Source: Ottowia massiliensis (GTDB lineage Bacteria > Pseudomonadota > Gammaproteobacteria > Burkholderiales > Burkholderiaceae_C). Taken from it: 64,000 nt of DNA. The DNA is taken from contig NZ_LT964854.1 of NCBI RefSeq assembly GCF_900240305.1, positions 2,232,001-2,296,000 of the forward strand. The letters run 5' to 3'. The notes below the pieces were generated by a model that ran no database searches, was not told the DNA's origin, and worked only from the letters and a program-made list of their open reading frames with translations. Both the position numbers and the translations under genes were made by a program. Positions within the stretch are counted from its first letter, which is position 1; each line of letters opens with the position of its first letter. Positions 8,357 to 17,150 of the stretch are shown in pieces.

Positions 8357-9013
8357 TCAATGCGCCATCCAGATGGCCAGCAGCGCGGGAATGAGCACAC
8401 CCAGCGCGGTGATGGGCCAGGTCATGGGCCGGCTGGCCGCGTGCATCTTCATGATGAGCAGGCCCGTGGCTGAAAACACCAGCGCCGCAATGGCGAACAA
8501 GTCGATGAACCAGCGCCAGGCCGCGCCCGTGTGGCGGCCCTTGTGCAGATCGTTCAGCCAGGCAATCCAGCCCCGGTCGGTCTGCTCGTATTCCAGATCG
8601 CCCGTTTCCAGGTCGATGCGCAGCCAGGCGTCGCCGCCGGGGCGCGGCAGGGAAACGTAGGCTTCGCCCGCGTCCCACTCCGCTTTGCGGCCCTGCACGC
8701 TCACGCCCAGCTCGCGGCGTATCCAGGCCTGCACATCAGCGGGCAGGGGCGCGGGCGTTTTGGCGTCTTGCGGATCGGCGGCCCGCGCGGCTTGCAGCAA
8801 GGCGGCAGGCACGCTGGCGCGGCGCGTGCTCACCTTGGGCGCCGATTCAATCTGCCCTGCGTGGTTGAGCGTGATGCCCGTCACGGAAAACAGCGCCATG
8901 CCCAGCAGGCACAGCGCCGCGCTCACCCAGTGCCACACCGTGAAAAGCCGCAGCCAGCGGGCGCGGCGGCGCGCGGCTTGCAAATCAGGCGGGGCGGATG
9001 AGGACGGCGGCAT
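8357..9013 (-). CDS. PepSY-associated transmembrane protein
   Basis: Product of 218 residues. There is one helix near the N-terminus (HWVSAALCLLGMALFSVTGITLNH), a periplasmic PepSY-like portion with AYVSLPRPGGDAWLRIDLETGDLEYE, then DLHKGRHTG and a C-terminal pair of helices. This is the architecture of PepSY_TM proteins linked to siderophore or heme uptake. It is the first gene of the operon with DUF2271 and DUF4198. No TonB receptor is next to it; the only receptor in the window is about 42 kb away. Start ATG 9013 has no evident ribosome-binding site. Confidence 0.88.
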   Translation of the reverse strand: MPPSSSAPPDLQAARRRARWLRLFTVWHWVSAALCLLGMALFSVTGITLNHAGQIESAPKVSTRRASVPAALLQAARAADPQDAKTPAPLPADVQAWIRRELGVSVQGRKAEWDAGEAYVSLPRPGGDAWLRIDLETGDLEYEQTDRGWIAWLNDLHKGRHTGAAWRWFIDLFAIAALVFSATGLLIMKMHAASRPMTWPITALGVLIPALLAIWMAH

Positions 9014-9279
9014 GAACGCGATGAAGACAAAGGCGCCAGGGCAAAGAAGCGCCAGAACAAAGAAAAGCCGGAAGCAAAGCTGGAAGAAATGGCCGGAAGC
9101 AGCCAGGCCGGCGGGCCGCGCATTCTAGGGATGAAAGCCATTTGCATTGCTGAAACCCCGCCGCCCTTGTGCCCATCAAGCGCCGGGCTTCTGCCAGCCG
9201 CGCCCCTCGGCCCTTTGCGGCGGCGCGGGCAGGCAAAAGGGCCATCCGGGCCACATTCCCAACGCTGAGGCAGTCCGTA

Positions 9280-9363
9280 TTTCGCTTCTCTATTGATAGC
9301 GATACGTCCTAGTGAAAACAGCGCAAAAGCCTTTTTTCACCCTTTTGATTTGCTCCTGTTTTT
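9280..9363 (-). repeat. Family A dispersed repeat, copy 4
   Basis: ATTTCGCTTCTCTATTGATAGC, then ACGTCCTAGTG, GCGCAAAAGCC and TTTGATTTGCTCCTG. It occupies the 9014-9432 gap between the divergent PepSY operon and ppsR; nothing else was seen there. Confidence 0.9.
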
Positions 9364-9432
9364 CAGCACATCCAGCCGCCTGCCGCCCGATACACTGCCC
9401 GGCGTCTGCCCTCCTCTTGCAAAAAAACCGCC

Positions 9433-10254
9433 ATGACCGCCCGCACCGTGTTCTTTCTTTCAGACGGCACCGGCATCACCGCCGAAGCCTTTGGCAACGC
9501 CATCCTCGCGCAGTTCGACATCGCCGTGCGCCGCGTGCGCCTGCCCTTCGTCGATACGCCCGACAAGGCCCACCAGGCCCTGCGCCAGATCAACCACGTC
9601 TGCGAAACCGAAGGCCAGCGCCCGCTCGTCTTTTCCACGCTGGTGGACCGCGAAGTGCTCGAAGTCATCCGCACCGGTTGCCACGGCATGCTGATGGACA
9701 CCTTCGCCACCTTCGTGCAGCCGCTGGAGCAGGAGCTGGGCGTCAAAAGCCTGCACCGCGTGGGCCGCTTTGCCGACGTGAGCCAATCGCGCGAGTACCA
9801 CGACCGCATTGAAGCCATCAACTTCAGCCTCGCGCATGACGACGGCCAAAGCGACCGCGACTTGGAAAGCGCCGATGTCATCCTCGTCGGCGTCAGCCGC
9901 AGCGGCAAAACGCCCACCAGCCTGTACCTGGCCATGCAGCACGGCCTGAAAGCCGCCAACTACCCGCTCATTCCCGAAGACTTCGAGCGCCGCCAGCTTC
10001 CCCCCGCCTTGCTGGCCTGGCGGCACAAACTCTTTGGCCTGAGTATCAACCCGCAGCGCCTGGCCGAAATCCGCAGCGAACGCCGCCCCGGCTCGCGCTA
10101 CGCCTCGCTGGAAAACTGCCGCATGGAAGTCAGCGAAGCCGAAGCCATGATGCGCCGCAGCGGCATCCGCTGGCTGTCCACCACCACCAAAAGCATCGAA
10201 GAAATCGCCACCACCATCTTGCAGGAGCTGCACCCGCAGCGGCTGGGATACTGA
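9433..10254 (+). CDS. ppsR: PEP synthase regulatory protein (kinase/pyrophosphorylase)
   Basis: Bifunctional cytoplasmic enzyme that inactivates PEP synthase by ADP-dependent phosphorylation and reactivates it by phosphorolysis. The 273-residue length fits. It opens TVFFLSDGTGITAE, the family signature, and has the P-loop GVSRSGKT at residues 153-160, then YPLIPEDF and the C-terminal CRMEVSEAEAMMRR block. In many relatives it is divergent from ppsA; no ppsA is in this window. The start fits the conserved N-terminus. Confidence 0.95.
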   Translation: MTARTVFFLSDGTGITAEAFGNAILAQFDIAVRRVRLPFVDTPDKAHQALRQINHVCETEGQRPLVFSTLVDREVLEVIRTGCHGMLMDTFATFVQPLEQELGVKSLHRVGRFADVSQSREYHDRIEAINFSLAHDDGQSDRDLESADVILVGVSRSGKTPTSLYLAMQHGLKAANYPLIPEDFERRQLPPALLAWRHKLFGLSINPQRLAEIRSERRPGSRYASLENCRMEVSEAEAMMRRSGIRWLSTTTKSIEEIATTILQELHPQRLGY

Positions 10255-10314
10255 GCGCCCGCCCCGCCCCGCGCCCGGCCTGAAAAGCCGGATGCGCGGC
10301 CTTTGATCCGCCCC

Positions 10315-10345
10315 TGAACCTGCCCGGAGTCTGCTCATGAAGGGC
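10315..10345 (+). repeat. Family B dispersed repeat, partial copy
   Basis: GAACCTGCCCGGAGTCTGCTC resembles the left end of family B. It faces the inverted copy at 10401-10473 across a spacer, in the ppsR-nrdB gap. Confidence 0.45.
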
Positions 10346-10400
10346 TGCGAATCGGGAAGGGCAGGGGCCTTGAAGCCTTGCGGCCCGCCAAGGCTTTGCA

Positions 10401-10473
10401 AAGCAGCAGAGCGCCCGGATCCGCGCTTTTCGCGCCCGCAGACCGCACCCGCAGACGGACCTTGGACAGGCTC
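10401..10473 (-). repeat. Family B dispersed repeat
   Basis: On the minus strand AGCCTGTCCAAGGTCCGTC, then GGGCGCGAAAAGCGCGG and CCGGGCGCTC. It closely matches the copy at 55738-55795. Confidence 0.7.
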
Positions 10474-10484
10474 CTGGCCTTTTT

Positions 10485-11600
10485 TCACAGCCCGTCCGTG
10501 TCATACACCCGCCCCGTGTGGCGCGGGATGATGCTGCCGATGAGGTAGGCGCTGTTGCGGCCCGCCTCTTCCTGCGGGGCGGCCTGGATGGCGTTCACGT
10601 TCATCCATTCCTCCACGAAGGGCAGCGGGTTGGCCGCCACGCGGGGAAAGGGGCTGCCCAGGCCCAGGGTTTCATAGACGGGCTGGGCGTTGAAGATGAC
10701 CGAATCCTGAAGCTTCTTGACGGTGATGCCGGGCAGCTCGCGGTCCTGGCTGCCGAGAAACTGCGACCAGTCCAGCTCGGCCTGCGTGATTTCGGTGACG
10801 ATGGCCTGCGCTTTCTCGCGGTTTTGCGCCAGCCAGGCCTGGCCGCGCGCGGTATTCAGCTCGATGCGAATCACCATTTGGTCCAGCCGCTGGTGCACTT
10901 CAAACTCGTCCTGGCAGATTTTCTGGATGGCTTTGGCAATGGGCACGAACATGCCGATTTCACCAAAGGCAAAGGTCACGATGAATGAGGATATGAACTG
11001 AATGCGCTCCAGGCAATACAGCGCCACATAAAAAGCCATGACGGCGGCGTATGCCTCTTCGCCGCTGGCCTGGCCCAGCGCATAGCGGTGCGATACCGTG
11101 TAAACCTCGCCAAAAACCTGCGCCATTTTCTCCAGCCGGTGAAAGCTTTCGGTGATGGAGAGAATTTCGTTGAATACTTCGTCCGGGTTGTCGAAGCTGT
11201 TGCGCACGATTTCGGAATAAGTGAGGCCGTGCAGGTATTCATTGGCGCCAATGGCCAGCGTCACGCCCCAGAGTTCCGAATTGGTGATGAAAGGCGCCAG
11301 TATGGGCACGATGCTTTTGCTGGCCACCGTGTCGGCTTCCCACTGGTAGGCCAGGTTGTAAATCATGGCGTCATACATGCCGCGCGAGCAGGTTTTGAAT
11401 TCGCTATTGCACGAGGCGTAGTCGAATTCATTTTCGTCCCAGCGCAGCGAGAGCATTTTCTTGTACATGGCGAAAAGCTCCGGATAAGGGCGGTTGATGG
11501 AATCGAGCAGGCCGCCGGGCTGGCCGAGAAAAAGATCGGTGCTTTTGTAGTCGCTCTTGTGAATGTTGAAAATGGATTCGGGAATGCTGGGCTGGGTCAT
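10485..11600 (-). CDS. nrdB: Class Ia ribonucleotide reductase, beta (radical) subunit
   Basis: Carries the diiron-tyrosyl radical used by NrdA to make deoxynucleotides. The 371-residue product starts MTQPSIPESIFN; the longer open frame upstream has no family similarity. The metal and radical residues are visible with the right spacing: Asp90, Glu121, His124 and Tyr128 (NEYLHGLTYSE), and later Glu/His in CQDEFEVHQRL. The C-terminal tail, which docks into NrdA in this family, is present. It lies 136 bp downstream of nrdA on the same strand, presumably cotranscribed. Class Ia enzymes need oxygen to form the radical, which contrasts with the nearby nrdJ. Confidence 0.96.
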   Translation of the reverse strand: MTQPSIPESIFNIHKSDYKSTDLFLGQPGGLLDSINRPYPELFAMYKKMLSLRWDENEFDYASCNSEFKTCSRGMYDAMIYNLAYQWEADTVASKSIVPILAPFITNSELWGVTLAIGANEYLHGLTYSEIVRNSFDNPDEVFNEILSITESFHRLEKMAQVFGEVYTVSHRYALGQASGEEAYAAVMAFYVALYCLERIQFISSFIVTFAFGEIGMFVPIAKAIQKICQDEFEVHQRLDQMVIRIELNTARGQAWLAQNREKAQAIVTEITQAELDWSQFLGSQDRELPGITVKKLQDSVIFNAQPVYETLGLGSPFPRVAANPLPFVEEWMNVNAIQAAPQEEAGRNSAYLIGSIIPRHTGRVYDTDGL

Positions 11601-11736
11601 GGCAATGCCTGTGAAATGGAAGGATGAAGGCGGCAGCGCATTGAAAAGAGGAGCAGATTCAGGCCCGTTGAAAATGCGGTTGCCGCAGTGTTCGTGAGGA
11701 GGTGCTGCTATGAAACAAGGAGCGAAATCAAGCCCT

Positions 11737-14094
11737 TTACAGGCTGCATGCTCCGCTGGCGCAGCCGCGCTCGTCAGGGGCCATTTCAAAATCGCCATCC
11801 GGGTTTTCTGGCGCTGGCGCCAAAACGGGCGCCAAACCGGAAAGGCGGCTTTTTTCGGCCATGCGGCTTTCCACCGTGGCGCTTTTGCCTTGGTCGCTGG
11901 TGAGCGAATTCTGGTAATAGCGGCCTTTCATGCCGTAGCGGCACATGGCCAGGTGCTCTTCCATGATTTCGTCGGTGTAAACCACGGGGTCGCTGGCGCG
12001 GTCGCGCCAGAAATCGGCGCTGATGCCCTGGTCGGTGAATTTCTGGAAAATGGCGTAGATTTTGATCATGTCCAGCGTGGGGATATTCCACGCCAGCTCG
12101 TAGCGGTCTTTCAGCAAATCGGAATCGGTGGCGACCCAGTCAATCACGTTGCTGTTGTCCGATTTTTTCAGCGTGATTTCGCGTATGGGATAAATGCTGT
12201 TGGGCACGCCAGCGGCCTTGGAGCTGGATTCGGTGGGCATGTGCGCCACGAGAACCGAATGGCGGATGCCGCCCTGCGCCACGATTTGCCGGCGCAGCGC
12301 CTCCCAGTCGTAGCTGTAGCGGGGAGCTGCAATTTCATCCACGGTTTTCTTGTAGGTATCAATCGGCAGCCAGCCTTCGGGCCAGCGGGTTTTGTGCATC
12401 CAGGGCGCATTGCCTTTTTCGCGGGCCAGTTGCAGGCTGGCCTTGAGCGCAAAGTAATAGTGCCGCTCGGCCAGCCAGTGGCAGTGATCGCGCCCCGCTT
12501 GCGTGGTGTATTTCAGGTTTTTGCGCGCCAGCTCGGTGGCCACGCCCATCATGCCCACGCCGGCGCTGCGGCGCGCCTTGGCCGTCATCGCCACATGCGC
12601 AAAGGGGTAGTCGGACATGTCGATGCATTTGTCGATCATTTTCAGCGCGTAATAGGCGGCGGAGGCATATTGCTCGTCGCTGTGGATATTGCAGACGACC
12701 AGCGCGGAGAGCGCGCAGATGGCGATTTCGCCGGATTCGGGTTTGTCTTCGTCCGAATAAAGGTCGGTCATGCGCCAGTATTCTTTGGTGGGCAGCGCGA
12801 TTTCATTGCAGAGGTTGCTGCTGTGAATGGGGTCTTTGAAAGGCGTGTGGCGGTTGGCTTCGTCGATCCACAATTCATAATGCGTGCCGCATTCATAAGC
12901 CTGCTGGCGGGCGAGCACGACGAAATCACGGGCGCTGATGGTTTTTTTTGGGAAATCGGGATTTTTCTCGTAGGCTTCATAAAGCGCCTCGAAATGGTCC
13001 TGGTCGCCCGAAAACATGGCGTGCCACAAATCAGGCGCCGAATATTCGGTAAAGAGAAAAACCTCTTCATTGCGCGCCGCTTTTTTGGTGAAAAGGCGGT
13101 TGTACATGACGCCGAAATGCAGCTCCCGGATTTTCTTGTCTTCGGTGGACATGGGGTTTTGCAGCAGGGCGATGGTGGTGTTTTCAGGGTCAAACGCCGA
13201 GTAGTAGCTGGTGCAGGCGCCGCCGCGCCCGGCCTGCTGGTTGGCTTTGGTGGCAAAAGCCAGCGCGCGGTAATACGGCAGTTTGCCCTGGTGCGAAATG
13301 ACGCCGCCGCGCACCGGATCGCCCAGCGTGCGCGTGGAAATCATGCCGCCGATGCCGGCGCTCATGCCCGTCATTTCATACGCAATATGGTCGCCAATGG
13401 CCAGCGAATGCAGGCTGTCGCCTGCCTTGTAAACGCAGCAGGAAGCGTAGCCATTGAGCCGCGTGCCCAGGTTGATGTAATTGGGGCTGGGGGCGTTGAT
13501 GCGGTTGTATGAAAAATGGTTGTACCAATTGACGATGTGCTTGAGGCGCTCTTCGCGCGGCTCGTCTTCAGCCAGCGCCATGGCCATGCGCATGTAGATG
13601 AACTGGGGCGATTCATATTCCTGCCGCGTGACGCGGTTCATGAGCGCGTATTTCTTGCGCAATTGCAGGATTTGTGAATAGGCATATTCAAAATCGCGCG
13701 CGTGATCGATGAATTTTTCGATTTGCGCGTATTCGTCTTCGCTGTAGTCCAGCTCGCGCATCAGGCCCGCTGCGGCCAGTTTTTGCTGCACGGCGCGAAT
13801 GGTGGGCATGTGCGTGCTGCTGCCGTAGATTTCCTTGCGCGTGACAGCAGCGTAAAGCCGCCCGGCCATGAGGCTGTAGGGCCAGCTTTTTTTCTGCACG
13901 CAGATTTTGATGAGCTGCCTTTGCAGGTCCTGGCTGGTGGTTTTGTCGCCAAAGTGGCTCATCGCCTCCATGACGACGGAGGACCAGTCCACCCGCTCGC
14001 CCAGCTGCTCGCTGGCCCAGATGGACCAGCTGTTGACTTTGGCGGGTATGAAGGGTTCTTCGCGCCCGTCGCGCTTGATGATGGTTTTGAGCAA
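11737..14094 (-). CDS. nrdA: Class Ia ribonucleotide reductase, alpha (catalytic) subunit
   Basis: Catalytic subunit that reduces ribonucleoside diphosphates. The best start is the TTG at 14094: GGGGAG sits 6 nt upstream and the family N-terminus LLKTIIKRDGREEPF follows directly. This gives 785 residues. Active-site motifs are visible: GYASCCVYKAGDS, SSNLCNEIALPT (Asn-x-Cys-x-Glu) and EIAICALSALVV, and the C-terminal redox pair GCASGACSL that accepts thioredoxin electrons. An N-terminal ATP-cone is expected from VNSWSIWASEQLG. No NrdR-box pair was recognised upstream. It heads the nrdA-nrdB operon. Confidence 0.95.
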   Translation of the reverse strand: MLKTIIKRDGREEPFIPAKVNSWSIWASEQLGERVDWSSVVMEAMSHFGDKTTSQDLQRQLIKICVQKKSWPYSLMAGRLYAAVTRKEIYGSSTHMPTIRAVQQKLAAAGLMRELDYSEDEYAQIEKFIDHARDFEYAYSQILQLRKKYALMNRVTRQEYESPQFIYMRMAMALAEDEPREERLKHIVNWYNHFSYNRINAPSPNYINLGTRLNGYASCCVYKAGDSLHSLAIGDHIAYEMTGMSAGIGGMISTRTLGDPVRGGVISHQGKLPYYRALAFATKANQQAGRGGACTSYYSAFDPENTTIALLQNPMSTEDKKIRELHFGVMYNRLFTKKAARNEEVFLFTEYSAPDLWHAMFSGDQDHFEALYEAYEKNPDFPKKTISARDFVVLARQQAYECGTHYELWIDEANRHTPFKDPIHSSNLCNEIALPTKEYWRMTDLYSDEDKPESGEIAICALSALVVCNIHSDEQYASAAYYALKMIDKCIDMSDYPFAHVAMTAKARRSAGVGMMGVATELARKNLKYTTQAGRDHCHWLAERHYYFALKASLQLAREKGNAPWMHKTRWPEGWLPIDTYKKTVDEIAAPRYSYDWEALRRQIVAQGGIRHSVLVAHMPTESSSKAAGVPNSIYPIREITLKKSDNSNVIDWVATDSDLLKDRYELAWNIPTLDMIKIYAIFQKFTDQGISADFWRDRASDPVVYTDEIMEEHLAMCRYGMKGRYYQNSLTSDQGKSATVESRMAEKSRLSGLAPVLAPAPENPDGDFEMAPDERGCASGACSL

Positions 14095-14368
14095 TGCGCT
14101 CTCCCCGTGAATGGATTTGCACAAAGCCGGGGCAAGGCAGAGCTGGCGCGGACAGGGTTGGGGCCAAAGCAGGCGCGTTGGGCCAGGAGCGAAACCCGTC
14201 CGGCCCGCCGCACACCCGCAGCCGCCGACAGCCATGCCAGGCAGGCCGGTATCCGGGCTTGCGGATTGCCAGATGCCCCTTCATGAGGGCGCTGGCGCAA
14301 GGCCGCCGGGCCTTCCCGCCCCATGAAGGGGGCAGTGACCGCCTTTGCGCATGGCGCGCGCGGGCTTC

Positions 14369-14428
14369 AGAACCTGTTCACCACCTGTCCGTGAGCGCGA
14401 AGACGCAAGCCGGGCGCGGCCCGGAGCT
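14369..14428 (+). repeat. Family B dispersed repeat
   Basis: AGAACCTGTTCACCACCTGTCC, then GTGAGCGCGAAGACGC and CCGGGCGCGG. It lies 18 bp left of a family A copy in the long nrdA-lpxA gap (14095-14771), which holds no credible gene. Confidence 0.65.
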
Positions 14429-14445
14429 GGCGCGTTTTACTTCGC

Positions 14446-14526
14446 TTTTGAGAGCAAATTCAGGGCCATGAAAACGCCTTTATCGCACATTCTTACGGGA
14501 CCTCATACTATTGAATCAATAGCAAA
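14446..14526 (+). repeat. Family A dispersed repeat, copy 5
   Basis: TTTTGAGAGCAAATTCAGGG, GCGCACATT-like centre with ACGGGACCTCATACTAT, and an ATTGAATCAATAGC right end. It is more diverged than most copies. Confidence 0.75.
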
Positions 14527-14700
14527 AAGGGCCGGTGGCTTTCAGGGCGGTTCGACGGCCGGGTTCTCTCACGGACAGGCATTGAACGGGTTCTTGGCAG
14601 CGTTGCTGATCCGCTGACCGTTGCGGGGGCAGCGCAGGCTTGGTTTACCTGCTTCCCGTTTAACTCCGTGGCATGGCCGTGGAGCACCTGTCAGGCAGAA

Positions 14701-14727
14701 CGCCAGCCGTCTGGAAGATGGCTGGCG
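14701..14727 (-). terminator. Hairpin after lpxA
   Basis: CGCCAGCC / GGCTGGCG, an 8-bp stem with an 11-nt loop, 45 bp past the lpxA stop. The T-run is weak, so terminator function is uncertain. Confidence 0.4.
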
Positions 14728-14771
14728 AGCGGCGCGGATTGTGGCACGGGCGAAAGCGCCGCGCGGCGGCT

Positions 14772-15563
14772 TCAGCGCACGATGCCACGGCTGGCATTGG
14801 CGAGAAAGCCGAGCATGAGGCGGGCGTCTGCGGCCATATCGGCATCACCGCTGGCGGACTGCGCCTGGATGGCCTGCCGGGCGGCATCCAGCGGCAGGCC
14901 CTGGCGGTAGATCAGGCGGTACATGTGCTTGATGACAGCGATGCGCTCTGGCGAGAAGCCCCGGCGGCGCAGGCCCTCGACGTTGATGCCCTGGGCGGCG
15001 GCGGGATTGCCGGATGCGGTGATGAAGGGCGGCAGGTCTTGCGAGAGACGGGTTTGAAAACCCGCCATGGCGTGCGCGCCCACACGCACGTACTGATGCA
15101 CGCCGGTGATGCCGCCGATGACGGCCCAATCGCCAATATGCACGTGGCCCGCGAGCTGGACGGCGTTGGCCAGGATGGTGTGGCTGCCAAGCTGGCAGTC
15201 GTGGGCGATGTGGACGTAGGCCATGATCCAGTTGTCATCGCCCAGGCGGGTGACGCCGGCGTCTTGCACGGTGCCGGTGTTGATGGTGACGAACTCGCGG
15301 ATGGTGTTGCCCGCGCCGATCTCCAGACGGGTGGGTTCGCCTGCGTATTTCTTGTCTTGCGGCGCTGCGCCAATGCTGGCGAACTGGAAGATGCGGTTGC
15401 CGGGGCCGATGCTGGTGCGGCCTTCAATGACGCAGTGCGCGCCAATGCGGCTGCCCGCGCCAATGCGCACATGGGGGCCAATGACGGCATAGGGGCCGAC
15501 GGCGACATCTGCCGCCAGCTCAGCCGCAGGGTCAATGAGGGCGGTGGGATGAATGGCTGCCAC
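14772..15563 (-). CDS. lpxA: Acyl-ACP--UDP-N-acetylglucosamine O-acyltransferase
   Basis: First step of lipid A synthesis: moves a hydroxyacyl chain from ACP to UDP-GlcNAc. The GTG at 15563 gives 263 residues (E. coli 262) with the expected start AAIHPTALIDPAAEL; the upstream open frame overlaps fabZ and is not LpxA-like. Hexapeptide repeats (VGPYAVIGPHVRIGAGSRIG) fill the left-handed beta-helix. The catalytic His is in AYVHIAHDCQLG. It is the last gene of the rseP-bamA-skp-lpxD-fabZ-lpxA operon. In most relatives lpxB and rnhB follow, but here the next gene is nrdA. Confidence 0.95.
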   Translation of the reverse strand: MAAIHPTALIDPAAELAADVAVGPYAVIGPHVRIGAGSRIGAHCVIEGRTSIGPGNRIFQFASIGAAPQDKKYAGEPTRLEIGAGNTIREFVTINTGTVQDAGVTRLGDDNWIMAYVHIAHDCQLGSHTILANAVQLAGHVHIGDWAVIGGITGVHQYVRVGAHAMAGFQTRLSQDLPPFITASGNPAAAQGINVEGLRRRGFSPERIAVIKHMYRLIYRQGLPLDAARQAIQAQSASGDADMAADARLMLGFLANASRGIVR

Positions 15564-15607
15564 GGCGCGCGCTTGGCAAAGGCGTGAAAAGGCCGGAAAA
15601 AAGAGGT

Positions 15608-16048
15608 TCAGCGCACGCGGCGCATGGTGCACATGATGGAGGCTTCCACAACCAGCTCGTCGCCCACGATGGCTTTGCAATGGAATTTGTAGATGCCGCC
15701 GCGAACGCGGTCAAATGTGGTGTGCAAGGTGAGCTGGTCGCCCGGTTCAACGGGACGCTTGAAGCGCACGCCATCCGCGCCCACAAAGTAGAAAAGCGTG
15801 TCGTCATCCAGCGAAATGCCTTCGACCATGAAGCCCAGCAGCGCCGAGGCCTGCGCCAGGGCTTCGACCATGAGCACGCCTGGCATCACGGGACGCGAAG
15901 GAAAGTGGCCGGTGAAAAAGGGTTCGTTGATGGTGACGTTCTTGAGCGCGCGCAGGGACTTGTTTTCAAGATCGACATCAAGAATGCGGTCAACCAGCAG
16001 GAACGGATAGCGGTGCGGCAGCTTTTCAAGGATGTAGTGGATGTCCAT
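15608..16048 (-). CDS. fabZ: 3-hydroxyacyl-[ACP] dehydratase FabZ
   Basis: Hot-dog fold enzyme of type II fatty acid elongation. The 146-residue length is standard. HRYPFLLVDRI opens the fold; GHFPSRPVMPGVLMVEALAQ carries the catalytic His48 and Glu62. It lies between lpxD and lpxA, the usual place, where it draws on the hydroxyacyl-ACP pool also used by LpxA and LpxD. The start codon at 16048 gives the standard MDIHYILEKLPH N-terminus. Confidence 0.97.
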   Translation of the reverse strand: MDIHYILEKLPHRYPFLLVDRILDVDLENKSLRALKNVTINEPFFTGHFPSRPVMPGVLMVEALAQASALLGFMVEGISLDDDTLFYFVGADGVRFKRPVEPGDQLTLHTTFDRVRGGIYKFHCKAIVGDELVVEASIMCTMRRVR

Positions 16049-16110
16049 GATGTCGTTGAATCTTTTTGGTGATGGGGCAAAAAGCCCGGCCGCCGCGCTG
16101 CGGCGGCCCT

Positions 16111-17115
16111 TCAGCCGGAAAGCCGGGCATTGTCGCCGTTTTCCGCCAACTTTTTCTCAAGTTGTCTGACACGTTCGCGCAGAGCATGAAGATGCTTGAG
16201 CGAGGCGGCATTCTTTTCCCATGCCGCGTTGTCGTCGATGGGGAAAAAGCCGGTGTATTGGCCCGGCTTGGTAATGGAGCGCGCTACCATGGAGGCAGCG
16301 GAAATGTGGACGTGATCGGCGATATCGAGATGCCCCAGGATCATGCCCGCCCCCCCTACCGTGCAATGCGCGCCAATGCGGGCGCTGCCCGCCACGCCCA
16401 CGCAGCCGGCCATGGCCGTATGAGCGCCGATGTGCGTGTTGTGGCCAATCTGGATGAGGTTGTCGAGCTTGACGCCGTCTTCAATGACGGTGTCGTCCAG
16501 CGCGCCACGGTCAATACAGGTGTTGGCGCCGATTTCGACATCATTGCCAATGCGGACGCCGCCCAGCTGTTCAATCTTGACCCATTGGCCTTGATGCGGC
16601 GCGAAGCCAAAACCATCGCCGCCAATCACCGCTCCGCTTTCAATCAGACAGCGCTCGCCAATCGTGCAGCCCGATGCCACCATGACGCGCTCGCGCAAGA
16701 CAGTGTGCGCGCCAATCCGTGCGCCGCTGCCCACAAAGCATAGAGCGCCCACACGGGCAGTCGGATGAACTTGCGCACCTTCCTCCACTACAGCGCTGGG
16801 GTGAATGCCTGCCGGCTCTGGCGGCAAGTGCGTACGCTTCCAGAGCTGGGTCAGGCGGGCGAAATAGAGATAAGGGTCTGAGACAACAATGCAGTCGCCT
16901 CGCGCGCCTGCCGCCTCTTGCATGGCAGGCGCGACGATGACGCACCCGGCCTGCGTCTGTGCCAGCAAGCCCGCCAGCTTCGGATTCGGCACCAAAAAGC
17001 TGATGTCGGCAGGCGTGGCTGTTTCCAATGAAGCCAAACGCGCCACTTCGCGCTCTGGATTTCCTCGCAACTCGCCACCAAGGGCCTCAACAATGGCGGC
17101 GAGAGAAAGGCTCAC
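16111..17115 (-). CDS. lpxD: UDP-3-O-acylglucosamine N-acyltransferase
   Basis: Third step of lipid A synthesis. The 334-residue protein has the N-terminal uridine-binding domain (LASLETATPADISFLVPNPKL), a hexapeptide-repeat beta-helix (residues about 100-290) and a C-terminal helical tail ending LEKKLAENG. The catalytic His lies in LIQIGHNTHIGAH. It sits between skp and fabZ on the minus strand with short gaps (35 and 62 bp), consistent with cotranscription. Confidence 0.96.
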   Translation of the reverse strand: MSLSLAAIVEALGGELRGNPEREVARLASLETATPADISFLVPNPKLAGLLAQTQAGCVIVAPAMQEAAGARGDCIVVSDPYLYFARLTQLWKRTHLPPEPAGIHPSAVVEEGAQVHPTARVGALCFVGSGARIGAHTVLRERVMVASGCTIGERCLIESGAVIGGDGFGFAPHQGQWVKIEQLGGVRIGNDVEIGANTCIDRGALDDTVIEDGVKLDNLIQIGHNTHIGAHTAMAGCVGVAGSARIGAHCTVGGAGMILGHLDIADHVHISAASMVARSITKPGQYTGFFPIDDNAAWEKNAASLKHLHALRERVRQLEKKLAENGDNARLSG

Positions 17116-17150
17116 AGCGCTCGAAGTGTGCGATCGTTCAGCAAAAGCAT

